Shown here piece after piece: positions 12,242 to 25,640 of a DNA stretch of 64,000 nucleotides (position 1 is its first letter; the number at the start of each line of letters is the position of its first letter). The notes under the pieces are model-generated. The model was given only the letters and a program-made list of their open reading frames with translations, did no database searches and was not told the origin of the DNA. The translations under genes and the position numbers were made by a program. The stretch spans positions 930,001-994,000 of the forward strand of contig NW_020194562.1 of assembly GCF_002865645.1 (NCBI RefSeq). Reading direction: 5' to 3'. This DNA comes from Hyaloscypha bicolor E (Eukaryota; Ascomycota; Leotiomycetes; Helotiales; Hyaloscyphaceae).

Positions 12242-14060
12242 CTAGACGTCCGTATCCTGATCTTGATACGGCCATATCTTCGCCGCTTTCTCCGCATCTT
12301 CCTCAGCCCCGGAAATAAAGGAGTCCCTAGGCTCATCCACAGCGGTGCGGATTTCATCGAACCTACTGGGCTCCACCATCCCATCTGCAGGTAGTCCCCA
12401 ATTATCTCGAAACAATCTCATTATTTCCGCAGCATCGCTCAGACTGTCTTCCTCGATCTCATGCAGTTTCAACTCCTGCTCGGTGAAGCTCACTGGACAA
12501 GGTCCAGCGTCTGGACAGAGGTCCTCCCATTGTCCAATTATTTCCAGCAGCGCCCTTCGAAGGAAGAACACATCGTGGTCCTCCCATACTCTAACAACTA
12601 GGCGTGATGGTTGCGTTCGCACTTCGAGACCTTGCTTTTGTAATTGGAGGGCAGCCCAATGCCTTGGATTCTCCCGCTGTGTCAAGCCTTTGTAACAGAC
12701 GAAGGAGACTTCGGTCTTGTGGTCTGCTTCGATTTTTTCTTGCTCGTCTGCTTCGAGGGTGTCATAGTTGTCAGGAAGTTTCGGTATGGTATTCTCATTT
12801 GCAATTGGCCATGGACACAGAAACATTCGAGCGACGCCGCATTGGTAGAAAAAAGGCATAACGGAAGCTGATTGCCAATCAATTATGCGGGTAATTTTCT
12901 TCGAGTCCGGGTCAACAAAAACATTGTCAAGATGAAGGTCTGGGTGCCAAAGTGTGGGTGAGTGTGTGTCAACCGTTCCCAGGGGAGGAACCATAGATGA
13001 AGAGAGACGGAGATAACGGTTTAGCAGATCGAGAACTTCTTCAGGTAACTCGGGTTCGGTGAGGGATCGGTGGTAGTTCATGCGAGGACGGGCGTGCGTT
13101 GTGATATAACGCTTTGCGTTTGCAGCCATGGCTCCCACAAACTCAAGCGGCTCATTATCTGTGCTGTCAGAATAAGAGAAACAAGATAGTTCAATAGAGC
13201 GCACTCACATGGCCCTCTATGCATGTTCATACCAGCTCTTTTGCCACGCCAGAGCTCGCTCGAGACTAGCGGGCCTATTTCGAACGGCTCAAGTACCGAG
13301 GAGTGGATTTGCACACCAGTCATGACCTCCAGCTCGCTGGACAAATTCGCCGGGACGTCATCCTTGAAGTAGATGCAGCCTGATTTTGTAAAAGTCGTCG
13401 CAGCAAGCTTCTGCTCTATATCCACAATCTGCCGTATGATGTCAAGTCGGGAGTGCATCGGCCACTGATACCATAGGCTTCCAAGTGGCCTTCCCGGAGC
13501 CTTCTCCTCCAGAATATATTCTGCCCCGACTGGATTGTTTCAATCGGCACACCAGGCAATAATTCGCGGCGTAGGGATATTCAATGCATCGCGTAGCTAG
13601 TTGTACCAAAGTCGGGATTTGGCACAGATTCTTGGGTGGTGAGTGAACTGACGAATTGGCGAGTAGCTACTTCTGATGCTGTTGTATAGAAAGCAGGCCC
13701 GGCGATTGGATTCGGAAGCTTTGCAAAGAGTTCGGAGCCGTTGTCCATGGTGAGTATGTAAGCCTTATTGTTGAGTCCTTCACGACACTTGAGAACTCTC
13801 GTGCCTGGAATCAAAATCAGCAAAGAGTACGATACTCAGCTCTTACAGGGACGTACAATACCGAGCACCCTCATTTGAGACCGCCGAGACTGCCGCCTTC
13901 AGGAGTTGCTGAGAGTCGAATTTGAGATATCGTTCTCCAAGCTGTACAGATTCGTTGTATCTATGCGGAGTTAACAGTGAGGCTAGTATAATATGTAGGA
14001 GCGGACGTGCAACCAGCGATTCCTTGTGTATCTGTATAGCTGTTGTATCGCGCCATTCGT
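12242..14060 (-). pseudogene. AIM9-like aminoglycoside-phosphotransferase family kinase, one in-frame stop
   Basis: Minus-strand exons 13960-13857, 13804-13653, 13596-13209 and 13158-12242 join with matching phases through introns of 52, 56 and 50 nt. A further 5' exon (about 14060-14011) can be joined by a GC-AG intron (13961-14010), giving the conserved RWLYNE. The protein reads like fungal AIM9/APH-fold proteins: GERYLKFD, REGLNNKAYILTMDNG, AKLPNPIAGPAFYTTASEVAT, RDALNIPTPRIIAW, NNPVGAEYILEEKAPGRPLG, then the APH catalytic site WHPDLHLDNVFVD and IIDWQSA. The only fault is a TGA at 13540-13542, between IIAWCAD and NNPVGAEYI, where the family has no gap. No legal-length intron removes it. 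TGA could come from CGA or TGG by one RIP-type transition. I therefore call a young pseudogene or a base error. The 5' end is unresolved. Confidence 0.75.
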
Positions 14061-14303
14061 CACCTCACATTGCGGGTGCGCCAAGCCACTTCGCACGTGA
14101 CATCTCGCCGCTCTACTCACCCTCGCTTCACCTCAACCTCATCCATCCTCACCCGCCCTCACCCACCCTCGCCAGGCCTCACCAGCCTTCTTGTGCCAAG
14201 TCCCTCGTCTCACCTCTACTCACCCGTCTTGCCTAAGTGTGCTAATCTCCGGTCGCGCGGCTATCGGGAGCATTTAACTCCTAGCGAGAAGGCAGTGCGA
14301 ATT

Positions 14304-14774
14304 CTATATGCACCCACCTGGCATGTTGATGGTCGTAATGGCGTTGTCTGGAAACCATTCCCACCAGGCAATTTGCCCCAGGCCATTCTCAGTCAATGCT
14401 TGGCCGGTTCCTGCCTGGATAATTGTTCCGCAGTCACTACCAATGCCAACCCACTCAACCAAGTAGTAGGTCTCGCCTCCGGTTAGTGCACTTGTACCTG
14501 GAGGAGGGTAAATTCCAGGCACTCTCCAGTCAGCAATGATGGTAAGGAAATCCTGCGACGGGCGAATTCTGGATTGCGCCTGCCCAGTTCGTGGTTGTAC
14601 TAATCGGACCTGACCGTTTCGATTGCGGAGCGGAATTATTGAGATGCTTTTTTCTGTCCATCCAATGCAATTCCTTCATGACGACGGGGACATCAACGCC
14701 GCTGTGGGTCATGTTGTAGGTTACTTGACTGGCTAAAGCGCAGGTGGAAAGGAGAAAAGGGTAGAAATCTTCAC
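14304..14774 (-). pseudogene. Glutamic peptidase (eqolisin, family G1) remnant
   Basis: Minus-strand fragments show the G1 peptidase core: TTTNWAGAIQ near 14600-14580, then IIADWRVPGIYPPPG, YYLVEWVGIGSDCGTIIQAG and WWEWFPDNAI down to 14320. The family has the same order (NWAGA, then the VP motif, then W-V-G-I with the Gln of the Gln/Glu dyad). Three faults are visible. The start reads GTG-KISTLFS at 14774 and its signal-peptide frame differs from the mature frame. A one-base frame change separates the NWAGAIQNSPVA frame from the LTIIADWRVP frame at about 14530. After a donor-like GTGGGT at 14310-14305 the C-terminal half with the catalytic Glu is missing. Eqolisins are secreted acid proteases; this copy should be dead. 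Confidence 0.75.
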
Positions 14775-15544
14775 TATTGAGAGGCTATCGAAAAGTGATA
14801 GAAATGATCTCGGTGTTTGATGGATATTAGAGAATGAAAGATGTTCTACCGAAGACAGAACTCTTTATACCTTTCAACAGGTATGAGAAATTAGAGTAAC
14901 TCCATGGGATAACATGCAACTTGACAGCTCAGTGATTCTAACTGCAGCTAGCTATTCTCGTCTGAGTTCTCAACCATCATCCCTCATCTTACTCTACTAA
15001 GTTTTGAAGTTGTGGAGAGCAAGAGATACCTTTAAGTCCAATGACAATCCAGAACTGACTCGGTGCAAACACTTCTCTAAGATAGACCTGCCTTCCCGAT
15101 ATGGATCCTGTTCTAGGTTCATCTGCTGTCCGGTGGAGAGTCAGCAGGCTGTTTCTCCTGGCCCCCAAAATAAGCTGTAACAGAAAATCTCTGGAATCAA
15201 GAGGGGATGTAAGGGTGTGGATTGAGAATAGAGAGAGAAACTAGCTAAGTAGACTCTGAAGCCTGACAAGGCAACCATGCGTCGCTAAGACTACTTCCGA
15301 TTTCGCTCCTTCCACGGTAACCGCGTGCTTTCGGCCGCTGCTGTCAGGTCGCGGTTCGGGCCGCGACTAACGTTAGCGCAGAGTGAAGTTGGGGGTAAGC
15401 TCGTCACTTCTTTATATTATCGTACGTTTGGACCACCCTTAAGCGGTTGGCTCTCGGGGCTCCTGGAAAAAAACTGGTCACGTGAGGAATACCAGAATCG
15501 CCCCCTTCTAGGGAATCGCGCATCGGAACGCGATTACGTCTAAA
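14775..15544. other. Intergenic, no gene seen
   Basis: Between the eqolisin remnant and the AT-rich block. Only one short frame is present (15325-15543, plus), without features. The base composition changes sharply at about 15545. Confidence 0.5.
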
Positions 15545-18500
15545 TCCTTAGAGCTTAGCTTAGGATTATAGAGAGAATACTCGAGTACCTTTCTCTATAT
15601 TTTAGTAGTTCTGAGATGCGAGGGGCTTTTATTATAATTTTTTAAAGCTCGGGGGAAAATCTAAAGCTAGTGGTTCCGTAGAAGGCACTAAGAAAAGAAA
15701 CCCTGACCTTATATTACTCTTCTCTCTTTCTTCTCTTTATTACTATGGATCCTCCCCGCTTTTATACTTCCTATAGGCAAAACCGGCCTGCTTCTGACTT
15801 TATTATAGAGCGGGCTAAGCTATATAAAACTTGCTTTTACTATTGAGTTTATATCCTTTCCTTTTTCTGGCTTAATTAACTAGTTAATAGGCCCGAAATA
15901 TTACTAATTATACCTAGCGGTACCCTGCCTTATAATAACTCGATCCAAATACCCTTCCTATCTCCCGGTAATAATAATAGTTAATTACGAATATCTCTAT
16001 AGACGAGCTAGCCCTATAGTACTAGTAACGAATCTATTAATTATCTATTATGGCTCTAGTTTATATTATAGAGAACCCTCCTACTAACCTACCTACTATA
16101 TGGCCTCCTGCTTTCCTTTCCCGCTTCTGGCTAGCTCTTATATATATAACTAGTTTGCTTATAGGTTATTATATAGCTTATAAAGCCCTTTATTTTGGCT
16201 ATATAAATAATTATTTTAAGGCCTATTATAAAAAGAGTAATATAATACTTTCTTTAATTTATAAGCTTCCTTTATATTTTTCTTACCTCTTTATAAATAA
16301 TAACTTACTTTACTAGGCCTTCTAGATAAATATCCGGGTATATAATTATATTTTTACTTTTATATTAATTAGTTATAAGAAAAATACCCGGATTAACTTC
16401 TTTTATAGAATCTAGTACTTTTAGATTTATAATAAGCTTTTTTATTTCTAAGGCCTATTATAGCCTATTTTATATACTAAATTCTTCTTTATATAGCTCT
16501 TTTTTTATAATTCGCTCTTTATAACTAATATACGGGCTACTAACTTTCCTTACTTAGATTATATAGTTCTTTTATAGCTTATAAATATACTTACGAATTA
16601 TAATCCATTTATTATAGTTTATAAGATAGCCTATAAATATCTTATAAGCTAGTAAACTAATTTCCGGATCTTACTTAACTTGTAAATATACTTAATTCTT
16701 AAGCCAGATACTAATTATTATTATAAGAATCTCCTAATAAGTAATAAGATTATAGCTCTTATCCTAAATAAGTATATAAATATAAGCTACTATAATCTAG
16801 TACTTATAGTTTATAAGATAGGCTATAAGTATTTATAAATATATATAATATATATATTATTTTATTATATCTTATTTTTCCTATATAATAACCCGGGCTA
16901 GTATTATAGTTTATAATTATAGGACTATAATAAGACTTATTAGTAAATATAGCTAGAGTAATAAGTCTTTTATTAATATTATTTTTATATTTATTTAGCT
17001 TTTTTCCTATTTTTTTATACTAGCTATTTTTTTTAGTAATATATTATTAATATATATATTACTTATAAGATTATTTTACTTAATTAGCTTTATTTATACT
17101 AGTAAAATATTTATATAAATATATATATAGAATTTATAAATACTCTAATTTATAAAAATATTTATATAAGTAATATTAGCTATTACTTTATTTTCTTATT
17201 AAGCTTTATAAGTAATAATTACTTTATATAATAGCTCTTTTAAGACTTAATAGCTATTATATAATATTTTAGTAAGCTAAGCTTTTTTATTATTTTTATA
17301 ACTAATTTATATTAGTCTAAGATTATAGATTACCTCTTAAATAAATAATAAGCTATTAACTATTCGGATTTCCTTTATTAGATCTTTATATTAAAAGTAA
17401 GAAAGCTATTTATAGACCTAAAAAATTACTTTTTTGGATTATATATAGGCTATATATATATAATTAAGTATTAGAAATATAGCTTTCTATATATATATCT
17501 ATTCTTATTTCTTAGGAAAAAAGCCGTTTTTTTAATTCCCGATTTAGTTAATAAAGTTATTTATACTAAGCTCTTAGATCTATTATAGAATCCTATAAGT
17601 AAACTTATAACTATAATAACTAGTTAGATATCTTATAGACTATATGGCCTTAAAAATAATCCAAAAGCCTTATATATAGTTTATAAGATACTTATAGCCT
17701 TACTTATATATTAGAAGAAGTTTCCTAAGATATTTATAATTATAATAATTATTTATAAGAATAAATATCCTGAATACTAGTACTAGAATAATAGTTATAT
17801 ATTTATAGTTTATAAACCAGGCTTTCTAGACTAGGAAATTATTTATAATAATTATTAGGTTATTTTATATAACTCGTATTTTCTTTAGAAGTTCTATTTT
17901 TATATTAATATTAAGATTTATATTTCTATATAAGTAATTAAGTATATTTATAAGTATATTTATAAAGAAATAAACTATATAATTATTATAGTCTCAGGAA
18001 TAAATAATAAGATTATCTAATATTTTTAAGCTTAGTATATAGGCCTTATAGAGGCTTTTTAGTACTTATTTAAATATCTAATATATTAGAAATTTCCCCT
18101 AATTTAGTACTTAGTAATTTACTTCCCTAAATAATATATAATTTGCTTTATAAATAATCTCTTATTTAAGTAAATCGCAAACTAGGCTATAAATACTTAT
18201 TTAACTTTAATAGCTTTTTTTAAATATAATATAATATATAAGAATAATTACTAGTATTTTTATTACGAGTTTTTATAATACTTTATATAAGTTACTAAAA
18301 CCCGAATATAGAAGCCCTATAAGTAAGAATATAATATTAGCTATATTTATTATTATAGTCCGGTTTTAGATAAATAGTTCTATTTATAGCTTTTACTAAT
18401 AATTATATATAGTCTATAGTTCTTTAATAAGCTCTATTTAATTAAGAGTATTTATTATTTCATATATTATATTATTTATATTACTTATAGCTTAGTAGAA

Positions 18501-21120
18501 AATAATTAGAAATAGTTCTAGTATTTTAATAAGGCTATTTTATTAATAATTAGCTATAGTTTATAAATATTTTTTCTTATAAATATTTACTAATAACTAA
18601 TTATAAATATATAAGTAATCTGGGACTAGTATAAGAAGTATTTCTGTAATAATTTGGCCTATAAGCTAGCTTATAACCCGTTAATTAATTTCCTACTATT
18701 CTTAGTTAATTTTTATTATAATTATAGCCTCTTTTTATTTAGTCTTAGTTTTATAAATCTCTAGTAAATACTTATAAATATTACTTTACCTAAAAATATC
18801 TTTAACTAGATTATAAGCTATTATATAGCTAATTTATAAGTTAATTATACTTATAAGACATTACTAGTAATTATAATATAAGCCTAGCTAAATATAGATT
18901 AGTACTCTTGCTTTTAGATAATTATAGTAATAATTATAAATAATTTATAGACTACTTATTTCTATTTATAAGGCCCTAGTAGAACTAGTAAAACATTTCT
19001 TTATAAGACTTTCTATTACTATTACTATAGCTAAAATAAGATAATTCTATATATAATATTAATAGGTATTATAGCTTTTCTTTTTCTAGATAAATATATG
19101 TCTTATTTCTAATTCCGGATTTTATTTAAGCTTAATAAATTATTTATAAATATAATTACTAAGACTAGCTAGCTCGGGGCTTTCTTATATTCTATAGACC
19201 TAATTATCTGAAATAAGATACTTATATAATATAAATATTACTTTAAGATAATATACTAGCTAATAGTTAATTTATAATTAATTATAAATAATATTTTCTT
19301 TAGAGAAATACTTGTAATTCTTAGAGAGAACTTTATCTAGATTTTACTAGTAGTTTTATATAATTTGCAGGCTAATATAGTACGGGCCTACTTATAGTAG
19401 ATATAGATCTAGCTATAGCTTTATTAGTTATTATTATAGATTAATATACGGGTTTATAATAATTTATTTAAGTAGGATTTTATAAACTAGATTAGTAATT
19501 TATTATATAACTTGTTTTTAAATAAATAGATTATACTCTTGTCTTTTATTCTATATATCTAGTTAGTTATAGACCTAATTAATTATATTTACTTATAAGA
19601 GCAACTTTTATAGGCCCTATATAATTACTAGGCCTTTAGTAAATAAGTAATCTTATTAATCCTAAATAATATAGTTTATAAGCTTAACTAAATAATCCTG
19701 GATATATTTCCTAGCCAGAAATAGATATATTTTATAATAGATTTGGCTAATATAAATAAGGCAAATCCTGAAATTATAGAATTATTTCTAGAGATCTTAT
19801 AAAATATTTATTTACTAGGTCTATTTTTCTTTAGGCTATAATTTAAGATTAGTATACTCGTAATATTTTTATGAAATCTCTATTTATAAAAAGGGCTTTA
19901 TAATAGGTTATAGATATTAATATATAGCTTTAGAAGATTCTTAATTCAGATATAGTTACTAGATAGTAATTTTAATAGCTAGTTATAGATAATTTTATGA
20001 ATTAAGCTCTAGTTTATAGATTAGTAATTATCTTTTATATTTTTTTATAAGTAGTTTTTACTTGTTTTATCTTTTATAATAATTATTAATAAATTATAAG
20101 GCTAGTTATTTGAGATAGTAAAAGTGGATTTATAATTACGAGTTTTTTCTTATAGCTAGTTTTATATAATAGCCTTATGAGTTATCTTATAAATAGGGCT
20201 TTATATTTTTTTATTTCCTAATATAAATTATATAAGTAATATAGTATATCTAGAAATATTATAAGATCTTATTTAGTTTTTAATTTATTTATAAATAACT
20301 TTATATACTTATAGGCTATTTTCCTTCTTATATTATTTATAAAGGGTTTATAAAAAGTCCGTATCTAATTTATATATTTAGTTAAAACTCTTTACTAATT
20401 AAGTTATATGATTTTAGCTAGGGCCTTTATTATATAATATATTTCCTTTAATTTTAAACTTATTTGAGACAAGTTTAGAATAAAATTATTAATTAGCCCT
20501 AGAGCTTATATAAGACTACTAATTAATAATTTTAGTAAAGTGGCCCTAAACTTGTCTATATAATACTATTATATAGTCGGACTACTAAGTTAAAAAACTA
20601 GTTATATAAGAAATACTAAAACTTAAGCCTAAGTTTCTTATATATTATTTATTTTAGGAATACTAAAGCTTTCTACTATTTCCTATATATTTCTTAGCCT
20701 TTTATTTAGCCTATAATTATATAAATATAAATTCTTTTTTATTATATTTTTATACTAGTTATAAATAATATTTTCTATATAATAGATTTCTCCTAAATCT
20801 TAAGAGAGATTTATATAAAATATATTTATAATATAAGGTTTCTTTATTCTTATATATCTGAACTTATATACTTAGTTACTAATTTTCTTTAGGCCAAACG
20901 AGCTATAAAATACCTCTCTTTTATAAATATTAATCCGAATATTTTTTAATAAATATATATTAGACCTATATAGCCTCTTATAAATAAAGATAACCCTTGG
21001 CCTCGAAAACGGATTTATTAAACCTATAATAAGCTAGATATGGCCTATAGCTAGCTAGTAGAAACTACTTTATTATTATTACTTCTTTCTCTTTTTTTTT
21101 TTTTTTTGTCTTATTTATTA
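15545..21120 (+). mobile_element. Helitron copy A, heavily RIP-degraded
   Basis: No intact frame survives, but plus-strand translation ignoring stops shows Helitron-protein landmarks in order. A Lys-Tyr-Ile-Tyr repeat (KYIYKYIYKE from 17940) is followed by TIIIVSG, YIG, EAF and FFKYN, as in the Helitron Rep region. At 18972 there is a Walker-A relic reading GPSRTSKTFLYKT (family GPGGTGKTFLYKT). At about 19085 is GIIAFLFL, and at about 19198 DLII-NKILI-YKYYFK (family DLIIWDE...). These belong to the Pif1-like helicase of Helitrons. GTG-to-AGT-type changes and TAG/TAA in place of Gln/Trp codons fit C-to-T RIP. The ends are not resolved; a T-rich tract at 21085-21105 may mark the 3' side. Another short inverted-repeat insertion may sit at 20469-20560. 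Confidence 0.7.
20469..20560. repeat. Short palindromic repeat between the Helitron copies
   Basis: The left arm starts AGACAAGTTTAGAATAAAAT and runs into TATTAATTAG. The right arm is CTAATTAATAATTTTAG ... CTAAACTTGTCT. The outer 12 bp and an inner 17 bp pair with each other. It could be a small MITE or a hairpin of the Helitron. No target duplication is clear because of the AT bias. Confidence 0.45.
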
Positions 21121-24100
21121 GCTTTTATTTATAATTCCGGAATTAGCCCGCTTATAATCTTGGCCTAATAAATATTAAATACGAGAATTATAGTATAAGG
21201 TACTAGATATTAGAAATAATTATAAATATAAATTAGAAATTTGAGCTTTATTATAAGAAAGAAAATATAGTAATAAATGAATTATAAGTATTTCTATTTT
21301 TTTTATAAGTACTTTTTAAAGGAAATAATTCATAAGCCTATAGCTTTTATTAAAATATAAGAATATGTAATTCTATATTTATTTTTATATTTATAAGCTA
21401 TACTAAAGATATATATACTAATTTTTCTTATAGTCTTTACTACTTTTAAATCTATAAGAAGCTATTTTATTATTAGGGATTCTTAAAGCCAGGCTTATAA
21501 TAGGTTCTGGTTTTTATCTAGTTATTTTTTTATAATCCAGACTATATAACTAATCTCTGACTATAATATTACCCGTAATTTAATTAAGCTATTTTCTATA
21601 GCATTTATAAAATACTTGCGAATTATAATAATTTTTTTATATAAATCTATAAAATAGCCCGGAAGTAATTAGCTAGCTAAATGAGTTATCTTCGGATTTT
21701 TCTTAGCCTATAAATATATCTAATTCTTTAGTCTAAAGTAAACTATTACTATAAGAATCTTTCTATAGCTATAAAGCTAGTAGGAATTCTTTTAGATAAG
21801 TTTATAAATAAGAATTAATATAATATCTTCTTTATAATTTATAAGTCTAGCTATTAAAATCCGTAACTTTACTAGATAACTATTACTTATATAATATATA
21901 TATTACTTTATTATATATTACTTTTTTTATATAATAAATATAAGTAATACTATAAAATAATCTTATAAGATACTTATTATACTTATTAATAGATCTATTT
22001 AAAGTAATAATTCTTTTACTAGTTCTATTTATATACCTATAATTATAAGGTATTATTTCTCTTTTATATTTACTAGCTTTTTTAGTAATATATTATAGAT
22101 ACTTTTATTATTTATAAGACTATATTTCTTAATTAGCTTTATTTATATTAAGATAAGATTTATATAAATATATATAATAGTTTAATAAATACTTTTATTT
22201 ATAAAAATATCTTAATAGCTAATCTAGGTTAGTAATTTGTTTTTTTATTTTCTTTTATAAATAGAGATTAGTTTATATAATAGCTTTTTTAAGATTTAAT
22301 AATTATTATTTATTATTTTAGAAAGCCTATCTTTTTTATTATTTTTATAGCTAACCCGTAATAGCTAAAGATTATTTAGGAGCTATATAGCTTATAATTT
22401 ATAGACTAGCTAGATCTAATTACTTATATATTTTAATTTAAGATTTAAGAGCTTTTTATAAATTTTAAGAATAGCTTTTTTAGATTATATATAGGCTATA
22501 TTTATATAATTAAATACTAGAAATAAGGGCTTTTATATTTATACTTATTCTTATTTTTATAAGTATTTATAAAGTTTAATATATCTAAATATATAAATAA
22601 GGTTATATATACTAAGCTATTAGATTTATTATAGAATTTTATAAGCAAGCTTCTAGCCTTAATTATAAGTAATATATCTTATAATCTATATAAGGAGAAT
22701 TATATATAGGTCTCGTATATAGTCTATAAAGAAGCTTATAGCCCGTTAATATATTTTAAGAAATTCCTAAAAGCTTTTATAAACTATACTATAATTTATA
22801 AAAATAGCTATCCTAAGTATTATTACTAGAATAATAAGTAAATATTTATAGTTTATAAATCCGGTACTTGAGACTAGTAAGTTATTTATAATAATTACTA
22901 GATTATTTTATATAACTCGTACTTTTTCTAGAAATTTTACTTATATATTAATATAAAAATATATATTTTAGTTTAAGTAATTAAGTATATTTATAAGTAT
23001 ATATATAAAGAAATATACTATATAATAGTTATAATTATAGCTATAAATAACGAGATTATCTAGTATATATATACCTATTATATAAGTTTATATAAGGCTA
23101 TTTAGTAGCTATTTGAATTTCTTATATATTAGGAATTTCCTTTTATTTAGTATCTTATAGTTTATTTTAAGAGAAAGTAAATAATTTATTTTTTAGATAA
23201 TATTTCTCTTATAGCCCTAGCTATAAAAACTATAAATATCTATTTAATCTTAATAGCTTTTTTTAAATATAATACTATATATAAGAATAGCTAGTAATAT
23301 TTATATTTAAAGTTTTTGGCCTATTTTATATAAGTTTTAAAAACTTATATATAGAAGTATTACTAATAAGGTAATAATAACTAGATTAGCTATATATATT
23401 ATTATAGTCCTATTTTAGGTAAGTAGTATTATTTATAACTCTTACTTATAATTATTTATAGCCTATAGTTTTTTATAGATTTATATTTAGTTAAAGGTAT
23501 TTATTACCTAATATACTAGACTATTTATATTATTTATAGCTTAATAAAAAATAACTAGAAATAGTACTAGTATTTTAATAAGATTATTCTATTTATATCT
23601 ATAAGTAATTTATAGATATTATTCTTAATTAGCCTTTACTAATAGCTAATTATAGACTTATTAGTAATCTAGAACTAATATAAATACTACTTTTATAATA
23701 ATCTCTAGTATTAGCTTACTTATAATAGTAGTTTCTTATTTCTATTTCTTAACTTATATTATAATTATAGCCTTTTCTTACTTATATATAGGCTTATAGA
23801 CTAGTAATAATTACTTATAGACTATAGGCTCTTGTTTTTTATCTAGAATTAGATTAGTAAATACTATTTCTTATTTATATTATATATTCTCGAGAACTAG
23901 ATATTATTTATAATTATAATATAAGCCTAGCTTAATCCTAATTAGTAATTATATTTTATAAAAATTATTATAGTTATTAAATTAGATTTATAAATAGCCT
24001 ACTTCTATTTATAAAGGCTAGGAAATATAAGTAAGATATTTTTATATAAGGTACTTTATTATTACTTTTATAAATAAGGGCAAATAGTTTTTTATATAAT

Positions 24101-25640
24101 ATCTATAAGTATTATAGCTCTTTTATTACTAAATAAATATATGTCTTATTTTTAATTTAAGATTCTAATTAAGCTTTATAAATTATTTATAAGTTCTATT
24201 ATAAAATAGAATATTTTTAGATAGATTCTCTAGTTTATGAATTTTATTATCTAAAATAAGATATTAATATAATATAAATACTATTTTAAGGTTATTTATT
24301 AGCTTTTAGTAAATTTATAATTTATAGTAAATAATTTTTTTTTTAGAGAAATACTTGTAATTCTTAATAAAGATTTTACTTAGATTTTTCTAGTTATATT
24401 ATATAATTTATAAATAGATATTATTATTATATATTTTTAATAATTATTTATTTAGCTATAGCTTAAGTAGCTTTACTTATAAACTAATATATGGGTCTAT
24501 AAGGGCAAGAATAGCTAGGAATTTATTTATTAGATTAGTAAATTACCTAATAACTCAAACCCGAATAAAATAGTAATAATTTCGGATTATATAAACTAGC
24601 TAATATTAATTACGGATCTAATTAGCTATATTTACTTTCTAGATCTTTTTTTCCGAATTATTATAGATCCGTTAACTTTCTATAAATAGTATTTCTTAAT
24701 TATATTAAATACTATAGTCTTAGAGCTTAATATTTATATTCTTAGATATTTACTAGGCTAATTACGAATATATTAATTAGTAGATTTCCTAGATATAGAT
24801 AAGTTTTCGGGTAATAACTTATATAAGCTACTTATAAAATAGTTATAAAGTATTAATCTTTTTTTCTTATTATTATCTTAGCTTACTTTTAAGATTAGGA
24901 CTCTAGTACTATTTTTATAAAACCTATATTTATAAAAAGATTTATATAATAAAACCCGAATAGTAATTATAAGCTTATAAGTATATTATATTAAGGCTTA
25001 CTTACTTAGAGGGAATTTTAATAGCTAGTTATAGGTAATTCTATAAATTAAGCTATTTACTATAAATACTAGCTTAGGAATTACTTTTTCCCGGAAGTAG
25101 TTTCTAGTTTATTTATACTTTATAATAATTATTAATAAGTTATAAGATTAATTCTTTTATATTATTAGTTTGGATCTATAAATACCTGTATTTATTTATA
25201 AGTAGTTTTATATAGGGATTTCCCATATATTATTTATAGAAAGCTTAAGTATTTTTCTATTATATAAGAATCTATCTAGAATATTTAATATAACTTATTT
25301 TGAGATCTTAGCTAATTTACTTTAGTACTTTATTTCTTATAGGTATCTTATAAGTACTAGATAGCCTTATAAGTTAGATTAAGAGATTTGGGAATTTATA
25401 ACTATTTATAACTACTTATAAGTATTTATATCTATTTATAAGTAACTTATAATTATTATTTTAAATATTTTAGGGCTTAAATAGACCGAGAATATTATAT
25501 TATTAAATATTAAAAATATATATCTTTCCTAGATAACTTTTTATAGGATTTATAACTTCTTATTCTACTTACTTTTTTTTTTCTTTTCTTCTTTCTTCTT
25601 TTCCTCTTTCTTTCTTTTCTCTTTTTCTGTCTCCGGTACT
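21121..25640 (+). mobile_element. Helitron copy B, heavily RIP-degraded
   Basis: This is a second copy of the same protein-coding element, about 5.04 kb downstream of copy A and in the same orientation. KYIYKYIYKE recurs at 22983 (17940 in A). The Walker-A relic recurs at about 24016-24050 with KIFLYKVLYYYF. SIIALLLLNKYMSYF follows at about 24105, and a relic of the DLIIWDE box at about 24240. The two copies have diverged mostly by transitions and share the AT bias. The T/C-rich tract at 25565-25625 corresponds to the T-rich tract ending copy A. No open frame remains, so neither copy can move by itself. Confidence 0.68.

Noticed and set aside
13507..13560. Tiny intron that would remove the TGA in the AIM9-like gene
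   Set aside because: The only GT...CAG pair around the stop is about 26 nt apart, too short to be spliced, and it would delete conserved residues.
16050..16316. 88-codon plus-strand frame in the AT-rich block
   Set aside because: Composition is Tyr/Ile/Leu/Asn from AT bias and it lies in the decayed Helitron region.
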